Shown here: positions 10,803 through 20,416 of the stretch, piece after piece
Layout: every line of letters starts with the position of its first letter
How positions within the stretch are numbered: the stretch's first letter is position 1
DNA from: Pseudomonas californiensis
Lineage (GTDB): Bacteria; Pseudomonadota; Gammaproteobacteria; Pseudomonadales; Pseudomonadaceae
Assembly: GCF_021147775.1 (NCBI RefSeq)
Contig: NZ_JAGTPK010000006.1
Span: 124,001-188,000, forward strand
DNA length: 64,000 bases
Direction: 5' to 3'
Translations under genes and position numbers: made by a program
Notes under the pieces: model-generated
Database searches by the model: none
Told to the model about the DNA's origin: nothing
What the model saw: only the letters and a program-made list of their open reading frames with translations

Positions 10803-11159
10803 TTAGGCCAAAGTGGCTTTAGCTTTCTCGACAATCGCAGCAAACGCCGCTTTTTCGTTCACTGCCAGATCAGCCAGAACCTTACGGTCGATCTCGATGG
10901 ACGCTTTTTTCAGGCCAGCAATGAAACGGCTGTAGGACAGACCGTTAACACGAGCACCAGCGTTGATACGAGCGATCCACAGAGCGCGGAACTGACGTTT
11001 TTTCTGACGACGGTCACGGTAGGCGTATTGGCCTGCCTTGATTACCGCTTGCTTGGCAACACGGAATACGCGTGAACGCGCGCCGTAGTAGCCTTTTGCA
11101 AGTTTCAGAATTTTCTTGTGACGCTTACGGGCAATGACGCCACGCTTTACACGAGCCAT
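10803..11159 (-). CDS. rplT: 50S ribosomal protein L20
   Basis: 118 residues, the standard length, with the basic N-terminus ([15 protein letters not shown]) and the [12 protein letters not shown] region. L20 is needed early in 50S assembly and in enterobacteria also represses the rpmI-rplT part of the infC operon by binding its mRNA. It is 29 bases downstream of rpmI. Confidence 0.98.
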
Positions 11160-11188
11160 GAGTTACTTCCTCTATATCTTGATCAAAA

Positions 11189-11383
11189 TTAACGAAGGCG
11201 CAGCATGCGCTCGACTTTTGCAACGTCGGACGGATGCAGCAAGCTGCTTCCGCGCAGTTGACGCTTACGCTTTGTCGACATTTTGGTCAGGATGTGGCTC
11301 TTGAAAGCGTGTTTGTGCTTGATGCCGTTAGCAGTTTTCAGAAACCGCTTGGCTGCACCACTTTTAGTCTTCATCTTTGGCAT
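11189..11383 (-). CDS. rpmI: 50S ribosomal protein L35
   Basis: 64 residues, highly basic, starting [13 protein letters not shown] and ending KVERMLRLR, which is diagnostic for L35. It lies 60 bases downstream of infC and upstream of rplT in the conserved order. Confidence 0.98.
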   Translation of the reverse strand: MPKMKTKSGAAKRFLKTANGIKHKHAFKSHILTKMSTKRKRQLRGSSLLHPSDVAKVERMLRLR

Positions 11384-11443
11384 GTTCGGATACTCCGCAT
11401 TCAGTTGATAAACATAACCGCAAGGCCTGCCGTGCCCTGGTGG

Positions 11444-11995
11444 TTACTTCTTCTTTTTCGGGGCGATGACCATGATCAGTTGGCGTCCTTCCATCTTAGG
11501 ATGCTGTTCGACGGAACCGTATTCAAGAAGGTCAGCTTCAACCCGCTTCAACAATTCCATACCCAGCTCCTGGTGGGCCATCTCACGACCGCGGAATCTC
11601 AACGATACCTTGGCCCTGTCCCCATCACTCAGGAAACGTACCAGGTTGCGCAGTTTTACCTGGTAATCCCCTTCCTCCGTCCCTGGACGAAACTTGATTT
11701 CTTTAACCTGGATCTGCTTCTGGTTTTTCTTCGCTGCAGCAACCTGTTTCTTCTTCTCGAAGATCGATTTGCCGTAGTCCATCACGCGGCAAACCGGAGG
11801 CAGTGCGTCGGCAGAAATCTCTACCAGATCCAGCTTCGCCTCTTCGGCTATACGAAGCGCTTCATCAATCGAGACGATGCCAATCTGCTCGCCGTCAGCG
11901 CCAATTAACCGAACCTCGCGGGCCGAGATATTCTCATTGATCGGGGCCTTGGGTGCAGCTCGTTTATCTTGTCTCATTTCACGCTTAATAGTAAT
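11444..11995 (-). CDS. infC: Translation initiation factor IF-3 (AUU start)
   Basis: 183 residues when read from ATT at 11995, giving [13 protein letters not shown]. No ATG or GTG lies upstream in frame before the thrS stop; the first ATG, at 11977, would give 177 residues. IF-3 genes typically use a rare AUU start that lets IF-3 repress its own translation. The ATT shares one base with the thrS stop codon, and GGAG lies just before it; a second ATT at 11989 has better spacing to that GGAG. The two IF-3 domains are joined by a lysine-rich helix ([16 protein letters not shown]), and the family end VIAPKKKK is present. It prevents premature joining of ribosomal subunits and checks initiator tRNA. 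Confidence 0.93.
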   Translation of the reverse strand: MTIKREMRQDKRAAPKAPINENISAREVRLIGADGEQIGIVSIDEALRIAEEAKLDLVEISADALPPVCRVMDYGKSIFEKKKQVAAAKKNQKQIQVKEIKFRPGTEEGDYQVKLRNLVRFLSDGDRAKVSLRFRGREMAHQELGMELLKRVEADLLEYGSVEQHPKMEGRQLIMVIAPKKKK

Positions 11996-13917
11996 TACTC
12001 CGAATCTTGGCGACCACGCCGGGAAACCGCTTGTGCGAGGAATTCAGCGAATTGGGCGACCGGCATTGAGCCGAGGTCAGCGCCTTCGCGTGTCCGCACA
12101 GCGACAGTTTGCATTTCAACTTCCCGATCTCCTATCACAAGGAGATAAGGAACCTTGAGCAAAGTATGCTCACGGATTTTAAAGCCGATCTTTTCATTTC
12201 TCAAGTCGGACTTGGCACGAAACCCGCTTTGAGCCAGAGTTTTTTCGACTTCGAGGGCAAAATCAGCCTGTTTATCAGTGATATTCATGATCACTGCCTG
12301 AGTCGGCGCCAGCCAGGCCGGAAACGCACCTTCGTAATGCTCGATCAGAATACCGATGAAACGCTCGAAAGAACCGAGAATCGCACGGTGAAGCATGACA
12401 GGACTTTTGCGACTGTTGTCTTCCGAGACGTATTCGGCGCTCAAACGGATCGGCAGATTGAAGTCCAACTGCAAGGTGCCGCACTGCCAGACACGACCGA
12501 GGCAATCCTTGAGGGAGAATTCGATTTTCGGACCGTAGAACGCGCCCTCGCCGGGCTGCAAGTCGTACGGCAAACCTGCGCTGTCGAGTGCAGAGGCCAA
12601 TGCAGACTCGGCACGATCCCACAACTCGTCAGAGCCCACACGCTTTTCAGGACGGGTGGACAGCTTCAGCTCGATGTCCTTGAAACCGAAATCGGCGTAG
12701 ACGTCCAGAGTCAGCTTGATGAAAGCGGCGGACTCGGCCTGCATCTGCTCTTCCGTACAGAAAATGTGCGCATCGTCCTGAGTGAAGCCACGCACGCGCA
12801 TGATGCCATGCAATGCACCGGAAGGCTCGTTACGGTGACAGGCTCCGAACTCGGCCAGACGCATCGGCAACTCGCGGTAGCTCTTCAGGCCCTGATTGAA
12901 CACCTGCACATGGCACGGACAGTTCATCGGCTTGATGGCGTAATCGCGGCTTTCGGATTCAGTCGTGAACATGTTGTCGGCGTAGTTGGCCCAATGACCA
13001 GACTTCTCCCACAACGACCGGTCGACAACCTGCGGCGTCCTGATTTCCAGGTAACCGTTTTCCTGCTGAACCTTGCGCATGTACTGCTCAAGCACCTGAT
13101 ACAGGGTCCAGCCCTGCGGATGCCAGAACACCATGCCAGGCGCTTCTTCCTGGGTATGAAACAGGCCGAGGCGCTTGCCAATCTTGCGATGGTCGCGCTT
13201 TTCAGCTTCTTCTATACGCTGGATATAGGCTGCCAGTTGCTTCTTGTCTGCCCAGGCAGTGCCGTATACGCGCTGCAGTTGCTCATTTTTTGCGTCACCA
13301 CGCCAGTAGGCGCCGGACAGCTTGGTCAGCTTGAAGGATTTCAGGAAGCGAGTGTTCGGCACGTGCGGACCGCGGCACATGTCGACGTATTCTTCGTGAT
13401 AGTACAGACCCATGGCCTGCTCGTTCGGCATGTCTTCGACCAGGCGCAGCTTGTAGTCTTCGTGACGGGCGCTGAACACCTCGATCACTTCTGCGCGCGG
13501 GGTGACCTTCTTGATCACGTCGTAGTCTTTTTCGATCAGCTGCTGCATGCGCTGCTCGATCGCCGCCATGTCATCTGGCGTGAACGGGCGCTCGTAGGCG
13601 ATATCGTAGTAAAAACCGTCGTCGATGACAGGGCCGATCACCATCTTTGCAGTGGGATACAACTGCTTGACCGCATGACCTACCAAGTGAGCGCAAGAGT
13701 GACGGATGATTTCCAGTCCTTCCTGATCCTTGGGGGTGATGATCTGCAGACTGGCGTCGTGCTCGATGAGATCGCACGCATCAACGAGCTTGCCGTCGAC
13801 CTTGCCGGCCACGGTTGCCTTGGCCAGACCCGCGCCGATTGAAAGCGCGATGTCTGCGACAGAGACCGCATGGTCGAATGAACGTTGACTGCCGTCGGGA
13901 AGAGTAATAGTTGGCAT
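11995..13917 (-). CDS. thrS: Threonine-tRNA ligase
   Basis: 640 residues from ATG 13917, chosen because AGGAGG lies 5 bases upstream; the longer in-frame start at 13950 would include this ribosome binding site. An N-terminal TGS domain ([14 protein letters not shown]) is followed by the editing domain with HSCAHLVGH, the class II core ([18 protein letters not shown] motif 2 with zinc ligands), and a C-terminal anticodon-binding domain. It charges tRNA-Thr and removes mischarged serine. It is the first gene of the translation operon. Confidence 0.97.
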   Translation of the reverse strand: MPTITLPDGSQRSFDHAVSVADIALSIGAGLAKATVAGKVDGKLVDACDLIEHDASLQIITPKDQEGLEIIRHSCAHLVGHAVKQLYPTAKMVIGPVIDDGFYYDIAYERPFTPDDMAAIEQRMQQLIEKDYDVIKKVTPRAEVIEVFSARHEDYKLRLVEDMPNEQAMGLYYHEEYVDMCRGPHVPNTRFLKSFKLTKLSGAYWRGDAKNEQLQRVYGTAWADKKQLAAYIQRIEEAEKRDHRKIGKRLGLFHTQEEAPGMVFWHPQGWTLYQVLEQYMRKVQQENGYLEIRTPQVVDRSLWEKSGHWANYADNMFTTESESRDYAIKPMNCPCHVQVFNQGLKSYRELPMRLAEFGACHRNEPSGALHGIMRVRGFTQDDAHIFCTEEQMQAESAAFIKLTLDVYADFGFKDIELKLSTRPEKRVGSDELWDRAESALASALDSAGLPYDLQPGEGAFYGPKIEFSLKDCLGRVWQCGTLQLDFNLPIRLSAEYVSEDNSRKSPVMLHRAILGSFERFIGILIEHYEGAFPAWLAPTQAVIMNITDKQADFALEVEKTLAQSGFRAKSDLRNEKIGFKIREHTLLKVPYLLVIGDREVEMQTVAVRTREGADLGSMPVAQFAEFLAQAVSRRGRQDSE

Positions 13918-14263
13918 GGCGCCTCCTCTCCTAGTGGTGACCCCTACCAAAGGTCACGTGGGTTGGGATGAGCCAGTACGTGATTCGGTGGTGTGCCTGC
14001 CTCACAGTGGCAGGAGCCCATGGGCCAACCTTGAACCGAACCAGATGACTGGAGTGTACGAAAACCTGCAAGCGCGGAGCTTTAAGACACAGCCGCCAGG
14101 GCACTTGAATTTAACAGGACGCGTATCCTAACACAGTTGCGCCAGCGCTGCGCCGCATTGCTTCAAATGAATATGAAATGGAACAGCCCTTGAACTGGTT
14201 TGCTCGATCAGCGTCTGAACTAGTCGATGTCGTGCACGATTTTTTCCAATAAAGGAGAACACC
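13918..14263. other. Intergenic region and thrS leader
   Basis: 346 bases between divergent thrS and the gene at 14264. Reading toward thrS there are small inverted repeats (GTGACC...GGTCAC at 13935-13957; CTGCC...GGCAG near 14010), so the leader may be structured. I found no coding region, no tRNA-like operator and no clear promoter that I could place with confidence. Confidence 0.4.
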
Positions 14264-14572
14264 ATGAAGCTTTTACCTCTGTCCGCCCTCCTCGCTTGCG
14301 CCGCACTTCTGGCTCCATGGGGTGCTCAGGCCGCCATGGACGGTGCAGCACGCACAACCTTCACTCAGGAATGTGTCAGCGCTGCCAAGCAGGGCAATGT
14401 GGACGAAAAGACAGTCAAGGCTCATTGCAATTGTGCCGCCAAGCAGATGGACAGCCATTTTTCGGACAAGGAAATTGCAGGTCTGAACGACTCGAATACG
14501 AAGCCAAGCCCTGAAATGACCGCAAAACTGCAGAAATTGGTCGCTGAAAACTGCTCGCAGGCAAAAAAATAA
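14264..14572 (+). CDS. Small secreted protein of unknown function
   Basis: 102 residues from ATG 14264 with AAAGGAG upstream. A signal peptide (MKLLPLSALLACAALLAPWGAQA) gives a mature protein of about 79 residues with four cysteines, two of them in HCNCAAKQM, likely forming disulfides in the periplasm. The pattern (CVSAAK...HCNCAAKQMDSHFSDKEI...ENCSQ) resembles small Pseudomonas periplasmic proteins without known function. It stands alone, diverging from thrS. Confidence 0.75.
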   Translation: MKLLPLSALLACAALLAPWGAQAAMDGAARTTFTQECVSAAKQGNVDEKTVKAHCNCAAKQMDSHFSDKEIAGLNDSNTKPSPEMTAKLQKLVAENCSQAKK

Positions 14573-14632
14573 TTTTCATCGAGCTGCAAAAAAACAGTCT
14601 GCAAGACGGCTTGAACTCACCCTCGTAGAACA

Positions 14633-14663
14633 GCTGAAAGCCTTTGAATACAAGGCTTTCAGC
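14633..14663 (+). terminator. Hairpin downstream of the secreted-protein gene
   Basis: GCTGAAAGCCTT and AAGGCTTTCAGC form a perfect 12-base stem with a 7-base loop, 60 bases after the gene at 14264. No T-run follows (GACCCTC), so it may be an mRNA 3' stabiliser instead of a true terminator. The rest of 14664-14866 is the promoter and leader of the cold-shock gene; TATGAT at about 14796 could be its -10 box. Confidence 0.45.
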
Positions 14664-14866
14664 GACCCTCGCATCCTACCGAAAACACTCTGACGATCGA
14701 CGCGAAAGCGGCGCTCCATAGCATGGCGACCTGCATATATTCGGTATTAGCTCAAACTTCCTACCGAAATAGCTCTCTTTTCGTACATTTCGACTATGAT
14801 AGGCCGGTGTGCCCAGTTGGCCTGAGCAGCACGCATTACTGAAAATTATGTTCTTGGAGATACACC

Positions 14867-15079
14867 ATGTCTAATCGCCAAACCGGCACCGTAAAATGGT
14901 TCAACGATGAAAAAGGCTTCGGCTTTATCACTCCACAGGGTGGCGGTGACGACCTGTTCGTACACTTCAAAGCAATCCAGAGCGACGGTTTCAAAAGCCT
15001 GAAAGAAGGCCAGACCGTTTCTTTCGTTGCTGCTAAAGGCCAGAAAGGCATGCAAGCAGAAGAAGTCCAGGTAGTCTGA
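14867..15079 (+). CDS. capB: Cold-shock protein, CspA/CapB type
   Basis: 70 residues, a single OB-fold cold-shock domain. RNP1 (KGFGFITP) and RNP2 (LFVHFKAI) are intact, so it should bind single-stranded [21 protein letters not shown] is the family signature. Start ATG 14867 follows TTGGAG. Its upstream region is long and AT-rich, as in cold-shock leaders. It is single, ended by a strong terminator at 15093. Confidence 0.95.
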   Translation: MSNRQTGTVKWFNDEKGFGFITPQGGGDDLFVHFKAIQSDGFKSLKEGQTVSFVAAKGQKGMQAEEVQVV

Positions 15080-15092
15080 TTTACCTTGGCTG

Positions 15093-15121
15093 AAAAAACC
15101 CCGTCATCGACGGGGTTTTTT
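15093..15121 (+). terminator. Bidirectional rho-independent terminator
   Basis: ACCCCGTC and GACGGGGT pair around ATC, with A6 before and T6 after. It ends capB on the plus strand and can also serve the convergent lipoprotein gene on the minus strand. Confidence 0.9.
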
Positions 15122-15143
15122 ATGACCGCATAAAAACAAAAGA

Positions 15144-15476
15144 CTAGCCGCAGTTCACCCGGACCACTTTGCCGGCGGCGTCTGTATTGACGTTGACACG
15201 TTCGGAACGGTACTCCAGCGTAACCATGTCGTTGGGCCCCAGAATGCGGGCGTCCAGCGAACCTGACCGGCTACGGACCTGCGTCAACAACTCGATGGAC
15301 GCTTGCTTGCCAACAGCGAACTGAGCCTGCTCAGCGTCGCAGCGGCCCGGTACTGCACTGGCGACCGGTGCTGCCGCCTCGCGGGACGCGTCAGAAGCCG
15401 AATCAGACGTCGTACTGCACCCGGCCAGAAACGATGCTGCGACCAGGAAACCCAATGTTGCGAACTTGCAGGGCAT
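15144..15476 (-). CDS. Lipoprotein with peptidase inhibitor I78-like domain
   Basis: 110 residues from ATG 15476, 6 bases after GGAGG; a GTG at 15482 overlaps the spacer and is less likely. The lipobox LAGC puts the lipidated Cys near residue 20. The C-terminal ~65 residues (AVGKQAS..., RSGSLDARILGPNDMVTLEYRSERVNVNTD, VVRVNCG) match the I78 inhibitor pattern, with a conserved Cys pair at GRCDAEQ and NCG. Family members are small serine-peptidase inhibitors of the envelope. The function here is inferred from family only. Confidence 0.8.
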   Translation of the reverse strand: MPCKFATLGFLVAASFLAGCSTTSDSASDASREAAAPVASAVPGRCDAEQAQFAVGKQASIELLTQVRSRSGSLDARILGPNDMVTLEYRSERVNVNTDAAGKVVRVNCG

Positions 15477-15482
15477 AGACAC

Positions 15483-15785
15483 CCTCCTTTGCCAAAAAAA
15501 TTTTCCAGACCTTGTGCGACCGCACTCAACCCCGATGGTTGCAATGTGTCCACATCAGTTGACCGAAAAGCGGCAGATCTCCAAGGCGATGCAGTCTGCC
15601 TTGGCTGGCAAGGATTGGCCTGAAAAAATCGTCACAAAACGTTTGAGCCCGAGTGTTCACAGAACCTCCGGACAGGCATGATGCGTAAGTAGAAGTGTCA
15701 AACAGCGTGCGTGATGGTCTACTGGCAGAGGCAGCATCGCAGCTGTAAGCGCCAGACGACACACCCTCAGGAAAGCGAGACAGAC
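15483..15785. other. Intergenic region
   Basis: 303 bases between the I78 lipoprotein (minus) and the small gene at 15786 (plus). A short open frame on the plus strand (15535-15681) lacks a ribosome binding site and a recognisable family, so I do not call it. No other element is seen. Confidence 0.4.
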
Positions 15786-15980
15786 ATGACAGTCATTTCG
15801 ATAGACGCGGATATAAAGGCCAAATGGCCTCAGGGCCATTGCTCGCACAGCCCGGGTACAACGGAAGAATTGATGATCATCGCCGTTGACCTGCTGATAA
15901 AGGATCTGGGCACCGAGGGTGCACGGTCCTTTATCACTCAGGTGCTGAGGCGCTATGCAACCGAAGAACTGCCCGCGTGA
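15786..15980 (+). CDS. Hypothetical protein, 64 residues
   Basis: Starts at ATG 15786 after GAAAGCGAG. The sequence begins MTVISIDADIKAKWPQGH and ends in a helical stretch (LMIIAVDLLIKDLGTEGARSFITQVLRRYATEEL). No known domain, signal peptide or cysteine. A 9-base hairpin (AACTGCCCG/CGGGCAGTT, 15967-15991) spans its stop codon and may end the transcript. Codon use looks like that of its neighbours. Function unknown. Confidence 0.6.
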   Translation: MTVISIDADIKAKWPQGHCSHSPGTTEELMIIAVDLLIKDLGTEGARSFITQVLRRYATEELPA

Positions 15981-16002
15981 TACGGGCAGTTGTGCAGCAC
16001 GC

Positions 16003-17028
16003 TTACTTCAATCGTGACAGACGTTCGGTCAGCAGATCGAAGAAACCCTGAGCATCACCATCCTCGACCCAGAAAACGTTGGCGGGCTGTTTTAGAGTGC
16101 CATACCAGTCGGCAACCGTCTGACCAAACCCAATCCCCTCGCGACTGTCGACCGCGAAGTTGATCTGCCTGCCAGAAAACAGCTCCGGCTTGAGCAGCCA
16201 GGCAATGACGCTGGCATCATGAACCGGGCCACCTGGCAGGCCATAGTGTTCCATGTCGAGCTTGACGTACTCGTTGAGTATCCCATCAACGAGTTTGCCC
16301 GCCTGATTGCCCAGCGCAGCAATCTGCTTGAGCCGCTGCTCGCTGGTCAGGATCTTGTGAGTGACGTCCAGCGGCACGTAAGTCAGCTTCACACCACTGC
16401 CCAGAACGATCTGCGCCGCATGTGGATCGGCAAACAGGTTGAATTCGGCCACTGGCGTGATGTTACCGCCATTGAAATGCGCCCCGCCCATCACGACCAC
16501 TTCCTTGATGCCCTGAGTGATCTCTGGCGCCTGTATCAGCGCAAGCGCAAGGTTGGTCTGCGGCCCCAGCATGGCGATGGTGATGCTGTGAGGCTTGGCC
16601 TTGTTGAGGGTCTCGATCAGATATTCGACCGCATTACCCTTTGCCAGCCGTTTGGCCGGCTCATGCACGGGCACGCCTGGCAACCCTTCCTGACCGTGCA
16701 CGTTTTCGGCGTAGATGGGCGTACGGACCAGTGGCTTGGGCGCGCCGGCATACACAGGCACTTCCTCACGACCGGCCCACTCGCGCGCCAGCCTGGCATT
16801 GCGCGATGTCTTGTCGAGGCGCACGTTACCCGCCACGGTGGTGATTGCCATCACGTTGAGCTCTTCGGGTGATGCGAGGGCCAGCAACAGTGCAACCACA
16901 TCGTCAGCGCCCGGATCGGTGTCGATGATGAGATCACGCTTTTCAGCGGCGTTTACAGCACCAATGCCGAGAACTGACAAGAGCAATGCTCCCCGTATGA
17001 ACTGCCTGGAAAAATGAATCAATGTCAT
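16003..17028 (-). CDS. Nucleoside hydrolase, secreted (inosine-uridine type)
   Basis: 341 residues. An N-terminal signal peptide ends near residue 28 (GAVNAAEK), so it is likely periplasmic. The family metal site DTDPGADDVVALLLAL follows immediately and binds Ca2+ with its aspartates. A His/Asp region (GGPVHDASVIAWLL) near residue 270 completes the active site. It splits nucleosides into base and ribose. It is the last gene of the rbs operon, so it is inferred to release ribose outside the membrane for RbsB to bind. Start ATG 17028 follows GGGAG. Confidence 0.88.
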   Translation of the reverse strand: MTLIHFSRQFIRGALLLSVLGIGAVNAAEKRDLIIDTDPGADDVVALLLALASPEELNVMAITTVAGNVRLDKTSRNARLAREWAGREEVPVYAGAPKPLVRTPIYAENVHGQEGLPGVPVHEPAKRLAKGNAVEYLIETLNKAKPHSITIAMLGPQTNLALALIQAPEITQGIKEVVVMGGAHFNGGNITPVAEFNLFADPHAAQIVLGSGVKLTYVPLDVTHKILTSEQRLKQIAALGNQAGKLVDGILNEYVKLDMEHYGLPGGPVHDASVIAWLLKPELFSGRQINFAVDSREGIGFGQTVADWYGTLKQPANVFWVEDGDAQGFFDLLTERLSRLK

Positions 17029-17052
17029 ATGAAGCTCCCTTTCATGAATAAC

Positions 17053-17457
17053 TTAAAACACGACTCCGGAAACCAGCGCCACGTTGCTGTAGGGCTGGCA
17101 CTCGCCAGTCCTGACGATTGCCTTGGCCGAACGGCTGAGCGTTTTCAAATCTTCGTGGCTGATCCAGCGCTGCTGGCCCATTTGATCATCCAGATTCAGA
17201 CTCTCGATGACCTGCAAGGCAGGCGGTTTGATCTGGGCCATCTCGCTGGCCAGCACATGACTTTCGACCTGCATCTCGCTCAGTACGACGTCGAGCACGC
17301 TGACAAAGTCAGGCACGCCACGCGTCAGGGCCAGATCAATCAGCTCGACGCCGGGGGGCACCGGCATCCCTGCGTCGACGATCATCAATATATCCCCATG
17401 CCCTAACGAGGCGATTACGCGAGACAAGGCGCTGTTGAGTAACGGTGTCTTTTTCAT
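17053..17457 (-). CDS. rbsD: D-ribose pyranase
   Basis: 134 residues, family length. It starts [22 protein letters not shown], which holds the conserved His20, and ends with the catalytic region ([17 protein letters not shown]). It converts pyranose to furanose ribose, the form RbsK uses. Its ATG overlaps the rbsK stop by 4 bases (ATGA), implying coupled translation. Confidence 0.95.
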   Translation of the reverse strand: MKKTPLLNSALSRVIASLGHGDILMIVDAGMPVPPGVELIDLALTRGVPDFVSVLDVVLSEMQVESHVLASEMAQIKPPALQVIESLNLDDQMGQQRWISHEDLKTLSRSAKAIVRTGECQPYSNVALVSGVVF

Positions 17458-18374
17458 TTCGGATCGAATCCCTGTACTTCCTCAAATGTAGGTATGGACG
17501 GTTGAGCACCCGCACGGGTGACAGACAACGCCGCTGCGGCCTGACCGAAACGGATCGCCGCAGATTCGTTCTGCCCTCTGGCCAGTGCCGCCGCAAAACC
17601 ACCCACAAAGGTATCACCTGCTGCGGTGGTGTCTACCGCCTGTACACGACGTGCAGGAATGTGCTGCACGCCAGTCGCATGTGCGAAAAGCGTGCCCCGC
17701 TCGCCCAGGGTGATGATGACATTGCGCGCACCGGCCGCCAGCATCGCGGACGCAGCCTGTTCAGCAGACTCGGGCGAATCGACAGCAATACCGGTCAGCA
17801 TCTGCGCCTCGCTCTCGTTCGGGATCAGATAATCGATCAGACCGTACCAGCTCGACGGCAATGGCTCGCTGGCGGGTGCCGGATTGAGGATCACGGTCTT
17901 GCCCAGCGCATGGGCGCGATTCAGAGTATGGAAGACAGTTTCGGTAGGCACTTCGAGTTGGCAAATAACAATTTCGGAGCCTGCCAGCAGCGCGTCGAAC
18001 TGCTCGACACGCGCCGACGTCAACTGTCCGTTGCCGCCGGCAACAATGACAATCGCATTCTGGCTGTTGGCGTCGACCACGATCGAGGCGATACCGGTAG
18101 GCACGCCCTGAATGGCAGTCACTGCCTGGCAGTCGATCTGCTCGGCCAGCAGCGCGCCACGCAGTTGATCGCCGTAGGCATCAGCACCCACGCAACCTAT
18201 CATGGCCACGCTGGCGCCCAGACGCGCAGCTGCGACCGCCTGATTTGCACCCTTCCCGCCGGGGACGGTATCGAAAGTCTCGCCGGTGAGTGTTTCGCCA
18301 GGGCGCGGCAGACGCTGGGCACGGATGACCAGATCCATGTTGAGGCTGCCCACTATCACTATTTTTGCTTGCAT
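17454..18374 (-). CDS. rbsK: Ribokinase
   Basis: 306 residues of the PfkB family. The N-terminal signature [20 protein letters not shown] and the [16 protein letters not shown] motif bind the sugar; the C-terminal signature [17 protein letters not shown] near residue 250 contains the catalytic Asp and the anion hole. It phosphorylates ribose at O5. It sits between rbsR and rbsD in the operon. Confidence 0.96.
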   Translation of the reverse strand: MQAKIVIVGSLNMDLVIRAQRLPRPGETLTGETFDTVPGGKGANQAVAAARLGASVAMIGCVGADAYGDQLRGALLAEQIDCQAVTAIQGVPTGIASIVVDANSQNAIVIVAGGNGQLTSARVEQFDALLAGSEIVICQLEVPTETVFHTLNRAHALGKTVILNPAPASEPLPSSWYGLIDYLIPNESEAQMLTGIAVDSPESAEQAASAMLAAGARNVIITLGERGTLFAHATGVQHIPARRVQAVDTTAAGDTFVGGFAAALARGQNESAAIRFGQAAAALSVTRAGAQPSIPTFEEVQGFDPK

Positions 18375-18408
18375 GGCTCATTCACTCGTTGCTGTACAGG
18401 CGTGTCAT

Positions 18409-19422
18409 TCATTTAAGGGCGATGCCCGGTGCTGCGGTTGATTCACGCACCACAACGCAGGGCGTCACAAGCCGTTTCTCGATGGGCGCGGCGTGAGGCT
18501 GGGCAATTCTGCAGAGCAGCATTTCTGCAGCGGTTTCACCCAGCTGCATGATCGACTGGCCTACGGTGGTGAGCGCCGGATAGACGTAGCGACTCATCTG
18601 GATATCGTCGAAGCCGATGACGGACAAGTCCCTGGGCACTTGAATGTTGCGCTCGGCGGCAGCCCGCAGTACGCCGATAGCGATCACATCGTTACCGGCA
18701 AAAATGGCCGTAGGCCTGTTGTTGGCCAACAGCTCGCCAGCGGCCTCATAACCGGCTGCACTGGTGAACTCGCTGTGCACCGCCCATCCTGAGCCGACTG
18801 GAACAGCAGCCTCGCGCATGGCGCGCTCATAGCCAGCCAGACGCATCTCGGCCACCAGACTGTTATGCGGCCCACCGATACACGCAATGTGCAGATGACC
18901 CAGATCCAGAAGGTGGCGTGTCGCCAGATAAGCGCCCTGTTCGTGATCAATGCGCACCATGTCGGCAGCGATACCCTTGAGCTCGCGGTCGACAATCACC
19001 AGCGGAGTGCGTACCTCGGCCAGCCCACCCGCGACGGTGGTGTCACCGCCCACGGATGACACGATTAACCCATCAACCCGTTTTTCCAACAGCACACGCA
19101 GATAACCGCGTTGCTTGTCCGGATTGTCATCGGAATTGCAAAGGATCACACAGAACCCGTTGCGCTCGCAGTAATCCTCAATGCCCCTGGCCAGCTCGGC
19201 GAAATAAGGGTTCATACCGTCGGGGATCAACAGCCCGATGGTGGACGTGCTTTTAGCCTTGAGCGAGCGAGCCACCGCACTGGGCACGTAGTCCAGTTGC
19301 GCGATCGCCGCTTCGACCTTGAGCCTGACCGGCTCGCTTACCGGCCGGGTCTTGTTGAGCACGTGAGAGACCGTGGTGTAGGAGATCCCCGCCAGTGCTG
19401 CAACGTCTTTGATGGTTGCCAT
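18409..19422 (-). CDS. rbsR: LacI family repressor of the ribose operon
   Basis: 337 residues. The LacI helix-turn-helix is at the N-terminus (ATIKDVAALAGISYTTVSHV) with a hinge near residues 45-60, then a periplasmic-binding-protein-like effector domain. It lies inside the rbs operon, one base after rbsC. The perfect CGCAAACGTTTGCG palindrome upstream of rbsB is its obvious operator. Ribose is the expected inducer. Confidence 0.93.
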   Translation of the reverse strand: MATIKDVAALAGISYTTVSHVLNKTRPVSEPVRLKVEAAIAQLDYVPSAVARSLKAKSTSTIGLLIPDGMNPYFAELARGIEDYCERNGFCVILCNSDDNPDKQRGYLRVLLEKRVDGLIVSSVGGDTTVAGGLAEVRTPLVIVDRELKGIAADMVRIDHEQGAYLATRHLLDLGHLHIACIGGPHNSLVAEMRLAGYERAMREAAVPVGSGWAVHSEFTSAAGYEAAGELLANNRPTAIFAGNDVIAIGVLRAAAERNIQVPRDLSVIGFDDIQMSRYVYPALTTVGQSIMQLGETAAEMLLCRIAQPHAAPIEKRLVTPCVVVRESTAAPGIALK

Positions 19423-19423
19423 G

Positions 19424-20416
19424 TCAGCCCTGTCGACGTGCGCGGTGGCTGCGATACGTATCCAGCACCACTGCGATGACGATCACCGCGCCGGTGATGA
19501 TCCGCTTGGTGGGCTCGGTTGCGCCAATCTGCGCAAGGCCTGCGGCGAGCACCGAAATGATCAGTACGCCAAAAAAGGTACTGATGATCGAGCCGCGTCC
19601 GCCCATCAGACTCGTCCCGCCAATGACCACTGCCGCAATCACTTGCAGCTCAAGCCCGGCACCTGCGTTGGGATCGGCAGCTTCAAGACGCGAGATCTGA
19701 AACAGTGCAGCCACGCCCGCCAGCAGGCCCATCAAGGAGAACACAAGAATCTTGTAGGGCTTGGGGTTGATGCCCGCTAGACGGACCGCTTCTTCGTTGG
19801 TACCGATACCAATCAGGTAACGGCCAAACACAGTGCGCGTCAGTACAGCCTGAGCGATAAAGATCACCAGCAGCGCGATGATGAACGACGGTGAGATGCC
19901 AAACGCCACCGGGTCGGACAACCACGCGAAAGAGTCACCTATATAGGCTGTGCGCGAATTGGTCATCTGATACGCCACACCGCGTGCCATTTCCAGAACG
20001 CCCAGCGACACGATAAAGGACGGGATGCGCCAGGCAACGGTGATGGAGCCGGTTATAGTGCCGGCCAGTGTTGCACAGGCAATGCCCAACAACGCCGCAG
20101 GGAAGACACTCCAGCCCCAGCCGACGATGGCCACGCTGACGGCTGAAGCGGCCAGCGCCAGCACCGAACCGACGGACAAGTCGATACCGCCAATGATCAG
20201 GATCAGGGTCATACCGACCGACAGCACCATCAGGTCAGGGATCTGGTTGGCCAGCGTGCTGAACGTCTGATACGACAAAAAGTGATCACTGAGCAGTGAA
20301 AACAGCACGATCATCGCCAGCAGTGCGCCCGCCAGACCGAGATAGGTACCAAGGCCGAGATAATTGCCGCCGCGACGCGCGGGCATGGTCTGCATCGCAG
20401 GTGAGGTATTTTTCAT
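19424..20416 (-). CDS. rbsC: Ribose ABC transporter permease
   Basis: 330 residues, with eight to ten hydrophobic segments of the BPD_transp_2 family. The conserved cytoplasmic loop that contacts the ATPase (GTNEEAVRLAGINPKPYKILVF) is near residue 210. It forms the inner-membrane channel with RbsA. Its start overlaps the end of rbsA by 4 bases. Confidence 0.94.
   Translation of the reverse strand: MKNTSPAMQTMPARRGGNYLGLGTYLGLAGALLAMIVLFSLLSDHFLSYQTFSTLANQIPDLMVLSVGMTLILIIGGIDLSVGSVLALAASAVSVAIVGWGWSVFPAALLGIACATLAGTITGSITVAWRIPSFIVSLGVLEMARGVAYQMTNSRTAYIGDSFAWLSDPVAFGISPSFIIALLVIFIAQAVLTRTVFGRYLIGIGTNEEAVRLAGINPKPYKILVFSLMGLLAGVAALFQISRLEAADPNAGAGLELQVIAAVVIGGTSLMGGRGSIISTFFGVLIISVLAAGLAQIGATEPTKRIITGAVIVIAVVLDTYRSHRARRQG

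Noticed and set aside
12109..13842. Plus-strand open frame of 577 codons
   Set aside because: Fully antisense to thrS, rich in Arg/His/Gln, no family and no ribosome binding site; a shadow of a GC-rich gene.
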